A stretch of 64,000 nt of DNA from Clostridium yunnanense (GTDB taxonomy: Bacteria > Bacillota > Clostridia > Clostridiales > Clostridiaceae): assembly GCF_016595795.1 (NCBI RefSeq), contig NZ_JAENHN010000053.1, forward strand, positions 62,001 to 126,000. The letters run 5' to 3'. Under the pieces are notes generated by a model. It saw only the letters and a list, made by a program, of their open reading frames with translations. It was not told the DNA's origin and made no database searches. A program made the translations under genes and the position numbers. How positions within the stretch are numbered: the first letter of the stretch is position 1; every line of letters starts with the position of its first letter. This document shows, one piece after another, positions 1 to 10,344 of this stretch.

Positions 1-3
1 TTC

Positions 4-180
4 TTACTTAAACTTTCTTTTTCTAGCAGCTTCTGACTTCTTCTTTCTCTTTACACTTGGCTTTTCATAGTGTTCTCTTTTTCTTACTTCAGAAAGAACA
101 CCCGCTCTAGCACATTGTCTTTTAAATCTTCTAAGTGCTTGATCTAATGATTCATTTTCTCTAACTCTAATTTCTGACAT
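4..180 (-). CDS. rpsU: 30S ribosomal protein S21
   Basis: The 58-codon reading frame begins [19 protein letters not shown] and ends in a Lys/Arg-rich tail, which is the usual length and sequence of bacterial S21. S21 is a small subunit protein near the 16S rRNA 3' end that helps initiation. The start is fixed by a strong Shine-Dalgarno (GGAGGGAGGG) about 7 nt upstream. It is too short for most gene callers but is unambiguous. It lies downstream of the HIT gene and has its own promoter at 255-284, so it can be expressed independently of the heat-shock block. Confidence 0.97.
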   Translation of the reverse strand: MSEIRVRENESLDQALRRFKRQCARAGVLSEVRKREHYEKPSVKRKKKSEAARKRKFK

Positions 181-254
181 TCCTTTTTCCCTCCCTCCGC
201 TAGCTATATACTGTTTTAATATATCACAGCTGTGGGCTTAACAACACACGCTAT

Positions 255-284
255 ATTATACAATAGAGTTTTCAATACTGTCAA
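255..284 (-). promoter_or_regulatory. SigA promoter for rpsU
   Basis: Reading the minus strand there is TTGACA, an 18-nt spacer, then TATAAT. Both hexamers are perfect matches to the vegetative consensus. Transcription would start near 248 and give a leader of about 70 nt before rpsU. Confidence 0.8.
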
Positions 285-312
285 GAATTTCATCGCTAAA
301 TTTACCTGATTT

Positions 313-657
313 TTAACCTGGAGGCCATTTTAATTCTCTTCCACCTAACACATGAAAATGCATGTGATTAACTGTTTGTCCTCCATCCTTACCGCAGTTA
401 TTAACAATTCTATATCCAGAATCTGCTATGTTAAGCTCTCTTACTAGTTTATTAATAACACTGAATATATGTGCAATCACTTTAGTACTTTCATCATCAA
501 TATGATTAACACTTTCTATATGTTTCTTTGGAATCACTAGAAAGTGAATTGGAGCCTCAGGACTAATATCATTGAAAGCTATCACATCTTCGTCTTCATA
601 TATTTTTTTTGAAGGTATCTCACCTTTTGCTATTTTACAAAAGATACAATTTTCCAT
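313..657 (-). CDS. HIT family hydrolase (HINT-like)
   Basis: A 114-residue histidine triad protein. The motif H98-M-H100-F-H102 lies in NHMHFHVLGG; H100 is the expected nucleophile for hydrolysis of nucleoside phosphoramidates or similar AMP derivatives. Cys4 and Cys7 at the N-terminus (CIFCKI) resemble the zinc-binding pair of many bacterial HinT proteins. Length is normal. The start has the Shine-Dalgarno AAGGAGGTG. It follows mtaB after a 291-bp gap containing a hairpin. The physiological substrate cannot be read from the sequence. Confidence 0.93.
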   Translation of the reverse strand: MENCIFCKIAKGEIPSKKIYEDEDVIAFNDISPEAPIHFLVIPKKHIESVNHIDDESTKVIAHIFSVINKLVRELNIADSGYRIVNNCGKDGGQTVNHMHFHVLGGRELKWPPG

Positions 658-674
658 AATATTTCACCTCCTTT

Positions 675-790
675 TAAAAAAGTCGCTGAAGCGAGCTTCT
701 TAAGTGAGTTTTTTTGCGCATATGCATTTCCGAATGCATATGAGGAAAATCTGGCAGGCGACATATTCTTCTTTTTTATTCTTTGAATTA
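675..790. repeat. Hairpin-rich intergenic element
   Basis: The gap between mtaB and the HIT gene contains a perfect 10-bp inverted repeat, CATATGCATT/AATGCATATG, at 719-728 and 733-742 with a 4-nt loop. It is flanked by shorter complementary segments (GTCGC at 681-685 and GCGAC at 758-762). A 61-codon minus-strand frame (630-815) runs through it and overlaps the HIT start, has no convincing ribosome binding site and is probably not a gene. The layout resembles small palindromic intergenic repeats, but only one copy is in this window. Confidence 0.4.
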
Positions 791-948
791 TATGATATTT
801 TAAGTCGTCACTCATATCTATCCACAGATATATCTGAGTTATAAATTCCTAAAGAATAAAAAACTACAAATACAATTACCATTTGCAATTCCATATATAT
901 ATCTTACCACTAAAAACAGTAATTTAACCATAATATTCTAAACAAAAA

Positions 949-2253
949 CTATATTATTTCTCCGATAGCATAATCATTTTTACTTTCTAAAAGCTTTGTT
1001 GGCATTATCTTACCTATCACAGAATCACAATCAAACTTCGCAACTACTTTTACATAATTTTCAGTATAACCTTCATAATAGCCTTCCATCGATTGAACAG
1101 CCTGTTCAAACAATACCTTTTGCTCAGTTCCTATCAATCCTTCAGTGAACTGGCCTTCATTGTATTCATTTAAATTGATTAAAAGTTTACTTCTTTCTTC
1201 TTTGATATTTCCATCAACTTGTTTCTCCATTGTTGCAGCTCTTGTACCTTTTCTTGGGCTATATTTAAATACATGAGTCTTTGTTAGTTTTACATCTTTC
1301 AAGAATTCATAAGTTTCATTAAACTCTTCCTCAGACTCACCTGGGAAGCCAACAATTACATCAGTAGTTATAGATACATCAGCAAAAGAATTTCTTAATA
1401 TATTAACTATATCTTTATAATCTTTAGCTGTGTACTTTCTGTTCATTCTTCTTAAAGTTTCATCTGAACCGCTTTGCAATGAAAGATGAAAATGATGGCA
1501 TAGTTTTTTTAGTTTTGATATACGAGCTACTACTTCTTCAGTAAAGAATGTAGGATCTATTGATCCTATTCTTACTCTTTCAATACCGTCTATAGCTTCT
1601 ATAGCCTCTAATATATCCACTAAATTAACCTTTTCTTCTAGGTCAACACCGTATGAAGCAGTATGAATACCTGATAGTATTATTTCCTTAAAACCATGCT
1701 CTGAAAGCTTCTGTACTTCTTCTCTTATTTTTTCCGGATCCTTAGAACAAACAGCCCCTCTTGCATATGGAATTAAGCAGTAAGAACAAAATCTATTACA
1801 GCCATCTTGTATTTTTAAAAAGGCTCTAGTTTTATCTTGATATTCTTCTATATTTAAATCTTCAAATACATCATTCTTTAGTACAGGTGTAACTTGAACC
1901 TGTTGTTTACCTTCATCAATAGCTTTATTGACCCAATAAACTATCTCTCCTTTGTTTCTTGTACCAAGTACAACATCTACCCCTTCTATATTTCCAACCT
2001 CGTTAGGCGCGATTTGAGAATAACAGCCAACAACTGCAATTGTAGCTGCTTTATTTTCACGTCTAGCTCTACCAATTATCTGCCTTGACTTTTTATCCCC
2101 CATATTAGTAACAGTACATGTATTTATTACATATACATCAGCAAAGGTATCAAAATCAACAACTTCATATCCTTCTCTTATAAACTTTTCTGCCATAGCT
2201 TCTGATTCATATTGATTTACTCTACAACCTAATGTAGAAAAAGCTACTTTCAT
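949..2253 (-). CDS. mtaB: tRNA t6A methylthiotransferase MtaB
   Basis: A 434-residue radical-SAM methylthiotransferase. The N-terminal UPF0004 domain carries the three cluster-binding cysteines C10, C46 and C77. The radical-SAM motif is C152-x3-C156-x2-C159 in GCNRFCSYC. A TRAM-like segment occupies roughly residues 370-430. MtaB adds the methylthio group of ms2t6A at tRNA position 37. It overlaps the end of rsmE by 4 nt (ATGA), so the two are translationally coupled. The place in a dnaJ-prmA-rsmE-mtaB order is typical of clostridia. Confidence 0.94.
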   Translation of the reverse strand: MKVAFSTLGCRVNQYESEAMAEKFIREGYEVVDFDTFADVYVINTCTVTNMGDKKSRQIIGRARRENKAATIAVVGCYSQIAPNEVGNIEGVDVVLGTRNKGEIVYWVNKAIDEGKQQVQVTPVLKNDVFEDLNIEEYQDKTRAFLKIQDGCNRFCSYCLIPYARGAVCSKDPEKIREEVQKLSEHGFKEIILSGIHTASYGVDLEEKVNLVDILEAIEAIDGIERVRIGSIDPTFFTEEVVARISKLKKLCHHFHLSLQSGSDETLRRMNRKYTAKDYKDIVNILRNSFADVSITTDVIVGFPGESEEEFNETYEFLKDVKLTKTHVFKYSPRKGTRAATMEKQVDGNIKEERSKLLINLNEYNEGQFTEGLIGTEQKVLFEQAVQSMEGYYEGYTENYVKVVAKFDCDSVIGKIMPTKLLESKNDYAIGEII

Positions 2254-3002
2254 TGATTATTTCCTCCTATATCTCCAAGTTCATATTGCAACAGAGATAC
2301 CGCTGTAAACCCAGCAGTCTCTGTCCTTAAGATTCTTGGTCCTAAAGTTACAATATGAGCTCCACTTTTCTTAAGATTATCTATTTCATATTCTTCAAAT
2401 CCACCTTCAGGCCCTATAACAATAGCTATGTTCTTAATAGTCTTATCACCTATTTCTCTTATAGCATTTCTTATCCCATAGCCTGTAGCATTCTCATAAG
2501 GTACTACTATCATATCCATACCACTTAACAAATCAATCATGCGACCAAATTCAACAGGTTCATCTATATCAGGTATAAATGTTCTCTTAGATTGCTTTGA
2601 CGCCTCTAACGCTATTCTATGCAGTCTATCAAGCTTTTTAAATTCACCCTTCAACTTTACATCAACTCTATTAGTAATCAAAGGAGTAATTTTTCTTATA
2701 CCTAATTCTGTACACTTTTGTACTATCAAATCCATTTTTGTTGATTTAGGTAAACCTTGAAATAGTGTGATATTTATATTACTTTCATTATTACAACCTA
2801 ATTCTTCAATGACTTTAACCTTAACGTATTGTTTAGTAATCTCTTCAATTTCTCCAAGGTACTCCTTACCTTCCAAATTGTTTATAGCTATTTTTTCTCC
2901 GGATTCTAATCTTAGAACTCTATAAATATGCTTTACGTCATCTCCAGAAATAATAGCATGTGTATCAGTAAAGGTCTCCTTTGGTGTGAAAAATTTATGC
3001 AT
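2250..3002 (-). CDS. rsmE: 16S rRNA m3U1498 methyltransferase RsmE
   Basis: A 250-residue SPOUT-class methyltransferase. The N-terminal PUA-like part (about 1-70) is followed by the knotted domain with GPEGGF near residue 200 and LGPRILRTETA near 222, both hallmarks of RsmE. It methylates N3 of U1498 in 16S rRNA. The Shine-Dalgarno AAGGAG lies 8 nt before the ATG. It sits 20 nt after prmA and overlaps mtaB by 4 nt, forming an RNA and ribosome modification cassette. Confidence 0.95.
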   Translation of the reverse strand: MHKFFTPKETFTDTHAIISGDDVKHIYRVLRLESGEKIAINNLEGKEYLGEIEEITKQYVKVKVIEELGCNNESNINITLFQGLPKSTKMDLIVQKCTELGIRKITPLITNRVDVKLKGEFKKLDRLHRIALEASKQSKRTFIPDIDEPVEFGRMIDLLSGMDMIVVPYENATGYGIRNAIREIGDKTIKNIAIVIGPEGGFEEYEIDNLKKSGAHIVTLGPRILRTETAGFTAVSLLQYELGDIGGNNQ

Positions 3003-3022
3003 TCCACATTCTCCTTAAAACT

Positions 3023-3964
3023 CTATTTTACTCTAGCTACAATACAGTTCCATTCTCCATCTTTGTTTACTTCTACAATTTCAAAGCCTGAAGCTTCTAA
3101 TTTGTCTATAACCATTTGTCTTCTATCATGGATTATTCCTGAAGTTATAAACAAACCACCTTGATTCATTGCTTGCTTAACATCATCAACAAGTATGCAT
3201 ATTATCTCTGCGATTATGTTCGCTACAACTATATCAGCTTTTCCACTTACTACATCTAAAAGATTTCCTTCTAATATCTCAATATTATTTAAATTGTTGA
3301 AACCAATATTTTCTTTAGCAGAATCCACCGCTACTGGATCAAGATCCACTCCTACAACATGTTTTGCACCAAGCATAGATGCAACTATCGCAAGTATCCC
3401 TGACCCTGTACCTATATCAAAAACCACCGAGTTTTCTTTTACATTTTTTTCAAGTGACTCAACACACATTCTTGTAGTTTCATGTGTTCCTGTACCAAAA
3501 GCCATTCCTGGATCTATTTCAACCACAAGGTCATTGCCAGTATTTTCATACTGTTCCCATATAGGTTTTATCACTATTCTATCACCTATTTTAGTTGGTT
3601 TATAATATTGTTTCCAGTTATTAGCCCAGTCTTCTTCCTTCATTTCAGTTGCTATAACTTCGCCTTCACCTATATCTATTCCAGACTCTTTAAGTTCTAC
3701 AAGTTTTTCTTTAATATATGTAAGCACTTCTTCAATATTATCTTCATCAGAGAAGTATCCCTTAACAACTGCAGCTTTACCCTTATGTTCTAATATATTT
3801 ATATCTGCAAAATCCCAAGTAAGAGGTCCTTGCTCTCTTGTCAATATGTCATTAGGATCCTCAATAGCAACTCCTTTGCAGTCTAATCCATAGAATATAC
3901 CTGAAACTGGCTCTAAAGCCTCACTTTTGCTTATAACTTTTATTTCTATCCATGTTCCGTTCAT
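3023..3964 (-). CDS. prmA: Ribosomal protein L11 methyltransferase
   Basis: A 313-residue class I SAM-dependent methyltransferase. It has the family motif DPGMAFGTGTHETT before the SAM site and VFDIGTGSGILAI as motif I. PrmA methylates L11 lysines and the N-terminus. The ATG at 3964 was chosen because it follows AAAGGATTG at good spacing and gives the normal family N-terminus; an upstream in-frame ATG at 4018 would add 18 residues without family support. Downstream it is 20 nt from rsmE. Confidence 0.94.
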   Translation of the reverse strand: MNGTWIEIKVISKSEALEPVSGIFYGLDCKGVAIEDPNDILTREQGPLTWDFADINILEHKGKAAVVKGYFSDEDNIEEVLTYIKEKLVELKESGIDIGEGEVIATEMKEEDWANNWKQYYKPTKIGDRIVIKPIWEQYENTGNDLVVEIDPGMAFGTGTHETTRMCVESLEKNVKENSVVFDIGTGSGILAIVASMLGAKHVVGVDLDPVAVDSAKENIGFNNLNNIEILEGNLLDVVSGKADIVVANIIAEIICILVDDVKQAMNQGGLFITSGIIHDRRQMVIDKLEASGFEIVEVNKDGEWNCIVARVK

Positions 3965-4487
3965 ATAACTCAATCCTTTCTTGCTTTGGTTATTATATTT
4001 TCTACCCTGAAAATACATATAATGTACTTAATATATAATATTCAAGAAATATTACTCAAATAAATACTTATAATATAATCTTGAACATATACCGTCTACT
4101 TAAAACATATGTAATATTCTAATACAAAATATTATATTATCACAACTAATATATTTTACACTTTACCATACTTTCTGTAAATATAGATAAACCAGTTCCA
4201 AATGAAATATATATTTCATAATCCTACTACATTAATAGTTAATAGAATCATCTATTAGTCTTATTTAGATAGAACTGGATTATCTATTTCGCTGAACTGA
4301 TAAACTACTTCCTAATTAGAATTTATAATTTTGAAACCAGCTCATTTAGGGCTTTAAAATACATTTAGTTACGAAATAGCAGATATTTAAACCTTTTCGT
4401 AACTTACACCTATCAAAAACAAATCACCTTTATCTATTTTTTTGCATATCATAACAAGTAAATATTTCGTAATAGGTGGTAGATAAC
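3965..4487. other. AT-rich intergenic gap with one hairpin
   Basis: This 523-bp stretch separates prmA (minus) from a small plus-strand gene. It is very A+T rich. The clear structure is a 10-bp inverted repeat AGTTACGAAA / TTTCGTAACT at 4367-4376 and 4395-4404, with the half-site TTTCGTAA recurring at 4465-4472. A minus-strand TTGAGT and TATATT 18 nt apart near 4030-4060 could be a weak prmA promoter. No gene or RNA was recognised. Confidence 0.5.
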
Positions 4488-4685
4488 ATGAATTGTTATG
4501 AAGCAATGAAAAGAATAATTGAAATTGATTCTAAGATGTCCGATTTAGGAAAATTATTAGCTAGTGCTAAAAATCCTGCTGATAAGGATAGATATGAAAA
4601 AAACATCGATGTCTTAGAGATGGAATTCTTAAAACTAAAGCATCAATTAGAAATTACTGAATTGAATACTAACGTTCTTCTATAA
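4488..4685 (+). CDS. Small unknown helical protein
   Basis: A 65-residue protein beginning MNCYEAMKRI. It is acidic and basic in alternating runs, has no membrane segment, and reads as two amphipathic helices that could pair as a hairpin coiled coil. No family was recognised. The ATG at 4488 follows AGGTGG at about 8 nt; a GTG at 4476 is in frame but lies inside that ribosome binding site. It is the only plus-strand gene in the first 16 kb, in a gap of about 960 bp between dnaJ and prmA, with inverted repeats on both sides. Confidence 0.6.
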   Translation: MNCYEAMKRIIEIDSKMSDLGKLLASAKNPADKDRYEKNIDVLEMEFLKLKHQLEITELNTNVLL

Positions 4686-4769
4686 ATTCGCCAAAATACA
4701 CAGTACCTCGCTAAAACCAATTATTCAAGCAATCTTTTCTTCAAATACTATATTAAGAATTCAGTTTAT

Positions 4770-4868
4770 GTTTAAAAGCATTGTTAAAATTAAGTAGTCA
4801 GGTAGTGGGTGCTCATTAAAGTATCGGATGACTAACCAGTTGGTTTCATCATAACGGTACTTTAACAG
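4770..4868. repeat. Dispersed hairpin repeat, family C copy 1
   Basis: The left arm GTTTAAAAGCATTGTTAAAA and right end GGTACTTTAACAG match the ends of the elements at 10248-10327 and 15335-15410. This copy is the longest and most diverged, with a larger interior. It sits next to the dnaJ terminator. Confidence 0.6.
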
Positions 4869-4879
4869 ATATAAAATCT

Positions 4880-4916
4880 AAAAGCCAAGAATACTGAGTT
4901 GTATTCTTGGCTTTTT
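4880..4916 (-). terminator. Intrinsic terminator after dnaJ
   Basis: A perfect 15-bp stem (4880-4894 with 4901-4915) closes a 6-nt loop and is flanked by A and T runs on either side. It lies 10 nt past the dnaJ stop and ends the heat-shock operon. The symmetry means it could also stop transcripts from the small plus-strand gene. Confidence 0.9.
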
Positions 4917-4926
4917 AAAAGGCTGT

Positions 4927-6090
4927 TTATCCGAATATCTTTCCCATAAAACCTTTTTTATCTTTGTCTTTGTGATCTTTATGATCTTTGTTCTCATTAG
5001 AATCATTCTGAATCTTTTCTCCAGAAGCTTCTAAAAACATATTTAGAGCTTCTTTTTGTCTATCATTAAGACTCTTAGGAATATCAACAATTACATTAAC
5101 GTATTGATCTCCTCTTCCTGATGAATTAACTCTAGGAACCCCTTTACCTCTAAGTCTAAACAATGTTCCAGGCTGTGTACCAGCTGGTACTGTGTACTTA
5201 ACATCGCCATCAACAGTAGGCACTTTTATTTCTGTCCCCATCGTTGCTCTTATCATATCTAAATGATAATCTAAGTAAATATCAAACCCTTGTCTTTTGA
5301 ACACCTTAGAAGGAGCTACGTTGATTCTTAAATACAAATCTCCTGGAGCACCATTGTTATCACCATGTTCTCCTTGTCCTCTTAATGGCATTACATTACC
5401 TGTATCAACACCTGCTGGAACATTAACTTTAATCTTTCTTGTTTTTCTAACTTTGCCTTTTCCTCTACAGTCTGGACATGGATCTTCAATCACATGGCCT
5501 TTTCCTCCACACTTGTCACAAGCGGATTGGGAAACAAAGTTACCAAAAGGAGTTTGTCTTTGCGCTCTTATTTGACCAGTACCACCACATTTAGAACATG
5601 TCTTTGGAGATGTTCCTGGTTTTGCTCCTGAACCTCTACAAGTTTCACAATTTTCACTTCTAGTTATAGATATCTCTTTTTCCATACCAAAAACAGCTTC
5701 TTCAAAAGAAAGATTAAGAGTATATTCTATATCATTACCTCTTTGTGGACCATTTCTTCTGGCTCCACCGCCGCCACCAAAACCTCCACCAAAGATACTT
5801 TCAAATATATCACCAAATCCACCACCAAAATCGAATCCATCAAAACCTGATGCACCACCACCAGCATTAAAGTCTGTTGTTCCAAATTGGTCATACTGAG
5901 CTTTCTTCTGAGGATCACTTAAAACTTGGTAAGCTTCATTTAATTCTTTAAATTTTTCTTCAGCCTCATGATCACCAGGATTTCTATCCGGGTGATATTT
6001 TAGAGCTTGCTTTCTAAATGCTTTTTTTATTTCATCATCACTTGCACCCTTTTCAAGTCCAAGTACACTGTAAAAGTCTTTGCCTGCCAA
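4927..6090 (-). CDS. dnaJ: Chaperone protein DnaJ
   Basis: A 387-residue type I J-protein. The J domain carries HPD at 33-35. A Gly/Phe-rich linker spans about 76-112. Four CxxCxGxG zinc motifs start at C148, C165, C191 and C205. The substrate-binding domain follows, and the tail is unusually rich in His, Lys and Asp. DnaJ delivers clients to DnaK and stimulates its ATPase. The only start that preserves the J domain is TTG at 6090, preceded by AGGTGG. It is the last gene of the CIRCE-controlled operon. Confidence 0.97.
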   Translation of the reverse strand: MAGKDFYSVLGLEKGASDDEIKKAFRKQALKYHPDRNPGDHEAEEKFKELNEAYQVLSDPQKKAQYDQFGTTDFNAGGGASGFDGFDFGGGFGDIFESIFGGGFGGGGGARRNGPQRGNDIEYTLNLSFEEAVFGMEKEISITRSENCETCRGSGAKPGTSPKTCSKCGGTGQIRAQRQTPFGNFVSQSACDKCGGKGHVIEDPCPDCRGKGKVRKTRKIKVNVPAGVDTGNVMPLRGQGEHGDNNGAPGDLYLRINVAPSKVFKRQGFDIYLDYHLDMIRATMGTEIKVPTVDGDVKYTVPAGTQPGTLFRLRGKGVPRVNSSGRGDQYVNVIVDIPKSLNDRQKEALNMFLEASGEKIQNDSNENKDHKDHKDKDKKGFMGKIFG

Positions 6091-6121
6091 TTCTTTTCCA
6101 CCACCTAAGTTATAATATTAA

Positions 6122-6144
6122 AGGGAAGACGAGTTGCCTTCCCT
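6122..6144 (-). other. dnaK-dnaJ intergenic hairpin
   Basis: A 7-bp stem, AGGGAAG with CTTCCCT, around a 9-nt loop lies in the 89-bp gap between dnaK and dnaJ. It has no T-run, so it is more likely an RNA-stabilising or processing hairpin than a terminator. Such a structure could lower dnaJ relative to dnaK. Confidence 0.45.
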
Positions 6145-6179
6145 GTCATATTATATATTAAATACTCGCTTTGTTACAA

Positions 6180-8036
<1,857 letters not shown>

Positions 8037-8094
8037 CTATTTCCTCCTCATTAATCACGAATTTAATTAATTTATTCAAATAAAAGTATGTTTA

Positions 8095-8718
8095 CTAGTT
8101 TGCTACTTTAACCATAGTGAACCTAAGAACTTTGCCGCCTTTTTTATAGCCTTTTTGAAAGACCTCTGCTATGGTGTTGTTACCTAAATTTTCATCTTCT
8201 ACATGCATTACTGCTTGATGTAAATTCGGATCAAACTCACCGTTAGCTTCTATTTCCTCTACTCCAATTTTTTCAAAGGCATTTTTGAACTGTCTTATAG
8301 TCATATCTACTCCTTTTTTAAGGTCATCAACACTTCCATCAACAGTTACAGCTCTTTCAAGATTATCTAATACCGGGAACATTTCCTTAAGTACGTCCTC
8401 GCAAGCATCAGTATAAATACCTTCTTTTTCTTTAGAAGTTCTTTTTCTAAAGTTGTCATACTCTGCATTTAATCTTAAAATTCTTTCTTTCAATGCCTCT
8501 AATTCATTATTTAATTTCGAGTTTTCATTCTTAAGCTTAGTTATTTCATCTTTAAAAGACGTAACATTGTCATTGCCACTTTCAAATTCAATATCTTCTA
8601 AAACTTCACCTTCTAGAACTTCTTCTAGAGTATCTTTTTCTTCTAAATTTTCATTTTCAACTTCTGAAGTATTTACATCATTTTTTTCATTGATATTTTC
8701 GTTATTCACTTCTTTCAT
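8095..8718 (-). CDS. grpE: Nucleotide exchange factor GrpE
   Basis: A 207-residue GrpE. The first 55 residues are a low-complexity Glu/Asn-rich region, then a long coiled coil (about 55-105) and the beta domain ending HVEDENLGNNTIAEVFQKGY. GrpE releases ADP from DnaK. The Shine-Dalgarno GAGGTG is 12 nt from the ATG, longer than usual, but both frames upstream are closed by stops. Confidence 0.96.
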   Translation of the reverse strand: MKEVNNENINEKNDVNTSEVENENLEEKDTLEEVLEGEVLEDIEFESGNDNVTSFKDEITKLKNENSKLNNELEALKERILRLNAEYDNFRKRTSKEKEGIYTDACEDVLKEMFPVLDNLERAVTVDGSVDDLKKGVDMTIRQFKNAFEKIGVEEIEANGEFDPNLHQAVMHVEDENLGNNTIAEVFQKGYKKGGKVLRFTMVKVAN

Positions 8719-8824
8719 ATCTTGTTACTACACCTCATCTCTTTTTTATGAAATAGGGATTTTTCAATATATAAAACCCCTTGCTATTCTTTACTTTATA
8801 CTATAAAAATATAATTATTTATAT

Positions 8825-9850
8825 TTATTTCAAGCGTTGATTCTTAAGCGATTCATTAAGTTCCTTCATTACTTCAGCCATAATGGATAACACCTTAGGA
8901 TAGTTGATTCTTGTAGGCCCAATCAAAGCAATGGTCCCAGTATTTTTACCCCCTAAGGTGTAAATAGCCGAAATCACACTGCAATCTTTTGCCTCAGGAA
9001 GATAATTCTCATCACCTATTCTTATAGAAATATTATCATCACTTACTATCAATTTAGAAACATTGTCCTTATCATAAAGAAGAGATAGTATCTCTTTGGC
9101 TTTTTCTATATCATTGTACTCAGGGTAGTTAAATATGTTAGTTGTACCTTCCATAAACACTTCACTTTCAGATGTATTTAAGGTTTCATACAATGCTGGT
9201 ATCAATGCATTAAATATTTCATCAAAGCCTAACAAATCTTTCTTTAACTTGTTTATAGTGACTAAATTTATTTGTTCTATTGTTAAATCTTTAAGTCTTA
9301 TATTTAATATATCGTTTATCTTCGATAATGTTTCTAATGTTGGTATGTTAGTTACCTTAATAAGACTGTTTTTTATAGCTCCACTATCAGTAACAATAAC
9401 ACAAAGAAGGTTAAATTGATCTACAATCATAAGTTGTATAGACTTTATGACACTTTTCTTAACAGAAGGTGCATTTACTACGCAAGTAAGTTTTGTTAGT
9501 TGAGATAAAAGAGTACTTGCCTGCTTTATCATTCTATCTACTTCAAAAAGAGCAGAATCAATAAGATACTTTTTAATTAGAAGTTCCTCTTCCAAACTAA
9601 CACCTTGAAATTCCATTAATTTATCTACATATAATCTGTATCCTTTGCTTGATGGAACTCTGCCAGCAGATGCATGAGGTTGCTCAAGATATCCTAACTC
9701 TTCTAAGTCAGACATTTCATTTCTGATTGTAGCCGAACTTATTCCTAAATCGTATTTTTTAGCGATAGTTCTTGACCCTACTGGCTCTCCAGTCATTATA
9801 TAGTCATTTATTATTGCCTGAAGAATTTTAATTTTTCTTTCATCTATCAC
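8825..9850 (-). CDS. hrcA: Heat-inducible repressor HrcA
   Basis: A 341-residue HrcA. The winged-helix N-terminus ends in [18 protein letters not shown], and the central GAF-like domain is of normal length. HrcA binds CIRCE and represses this operon, with GroEL controlling its activity in known systems. I place the start at the GTG at 9850, which follows AGAGGTG by 7 nt; longer in-frame starts would run into the CIRCE operator and the ribosome binding site. First gene of the operon. Confidence 0.96.
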   Translation of the reverse strand: MIDERKIKILQAIINDYIMTGEPVGSRTIAKKYDLGISSATIRNEMSDLEELGYLEQPHASAGRVPSSKGYRLYVDKLMEFQGVSLEEELLIKKYLIDSALFEVDRMIKQASTLLSQLTKLTCVVNAPSVKKSVIKSIQLMIVDQFNLLCVIVTDSGAIKNSLIKVTNIPTLETLSKINDILNIRLKDLTIEQINLVTINKLKKDLLGFDEIFNALIPALYETLNTSESEVFMEGTTNIFNYPEYNDIEKAKEILSLLYDKDNVSKLIVSDDNISIRIGDENYLPEAKDCSVISAIYTLGGKNTGTIALIGPTRINYPKVLSIMAEVMKELNESLKNQRLK

Positions 9851-9867
9851 TAATATCACCTCTTTTG

Positions 9868-9894
9868 TTAGCACTCACTTAACTTGAGTGCTAA
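9868..9894 (-). promoter_or_regulatory. CIRCE operator
   Basis: TTAGCACTC, 9 nt, GAGTGCTAA is a perfect CIRCE inverted repeat. It lies between the promoter and the hrcA start, so the hrcA operon is autoregulated by HrcA. As part of the 5' untranslated RNA it can also form a 9-bp stem. Confidence 0.98.
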
Positions 9895-9907
9895 TGACTA
9901 CGATTTA

Positions 9908-9936
9908 AATATATTATTTATATAATTTTTTGTCAA
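9908..9936 (-). promoter_or_regulatory. SigA promoter of hrcA operon
   Basis: On the minus strand TTGACA is followed by 17 nt and TATATT, immediately upstream of CIRCE. Transcription should begin near 9900, at the edge of the operator. The remaining gap to the hemW stop (9937-10344) holds only the two hairpin elements listed below. Confidence 0.9.
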
Positions 9937-10181
9937 TTTCATTTAAGTTAATAAATCTATAGATTAAATTAATTTAAGCTATTATTTGCAAATTTTCTCT
10001 TACATTCTCATAATTCCTCTTGATTTCTCTTAATTACTTATTTTATACAAATCAACGATATTTTTTATATTATATCTGCTTATTTTCTGATCTATACTTT
10101 TTATAAAATAGAGACCTTATTGCCTAAATATAAAAACTTACATACTCTTAACTAACCTAGCTTCCCCAGCTTCTCTACACA

Positions 10182-10240
10182 AAATTCAAAAGAATGCATG
10201 AATTTATATAGCATATAAATTCATACATTCTTTTGAATTT
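10182..10240. repeat. 28-bp near-perfect inverted repeat
   Basis: Arms 10182-10209 and 10213-10240 are complementary over 28 bp with one mismatch (a possible G-U pair in RNA) and a 3-nt centre. It lies 8 bp from a family C element, between hemW and hrcA. It has no adjacent T-run, so it is not a classic terminator, although such a long stem could block read-through in either direction. Confidence 0.8.
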
Positions 10241-10247
10241 CGCCTAT

Positions 10248-10327
10248 GTTTAAGAGTATTGTTGAAATTAAGTAGTTATAAAGCATTGAATGCATAACCA
10301 CTTAATTTCAACACAGTACTTTAACAG
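10248..10327. repeat. Dispersed hairpin repeat, family C copy 2
   Basis: An 80-bp imperfect palindrome whose arms include TGAAATTAAGTAGTTATAAA on the left and a complementary ATAACCACTTAATTTCAACA on the right. The ends match copies at 4770-4868 and 15335-15410. It lies 17 bp past the hemW stop. Confidence 0.8.
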
Positions 10328-10344
10328 CATGTATATTTTTTTAT

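Noticed and set aside
630-815. A 61-codon minus-strand frame overlapping the HIT gene start
   Set aside because: No convincing ribosome binding site, overlaps a firm gene in another frame and runs through a palindromic element.
3195-3605. Plus-strand frame of 136 codons opposite prmA
   Set aside because: Shadow of the prmA codon pattern; a firm gene is on the other strand. The same holds for long antisense frames in fliF (60749-61159), fliK and motA.
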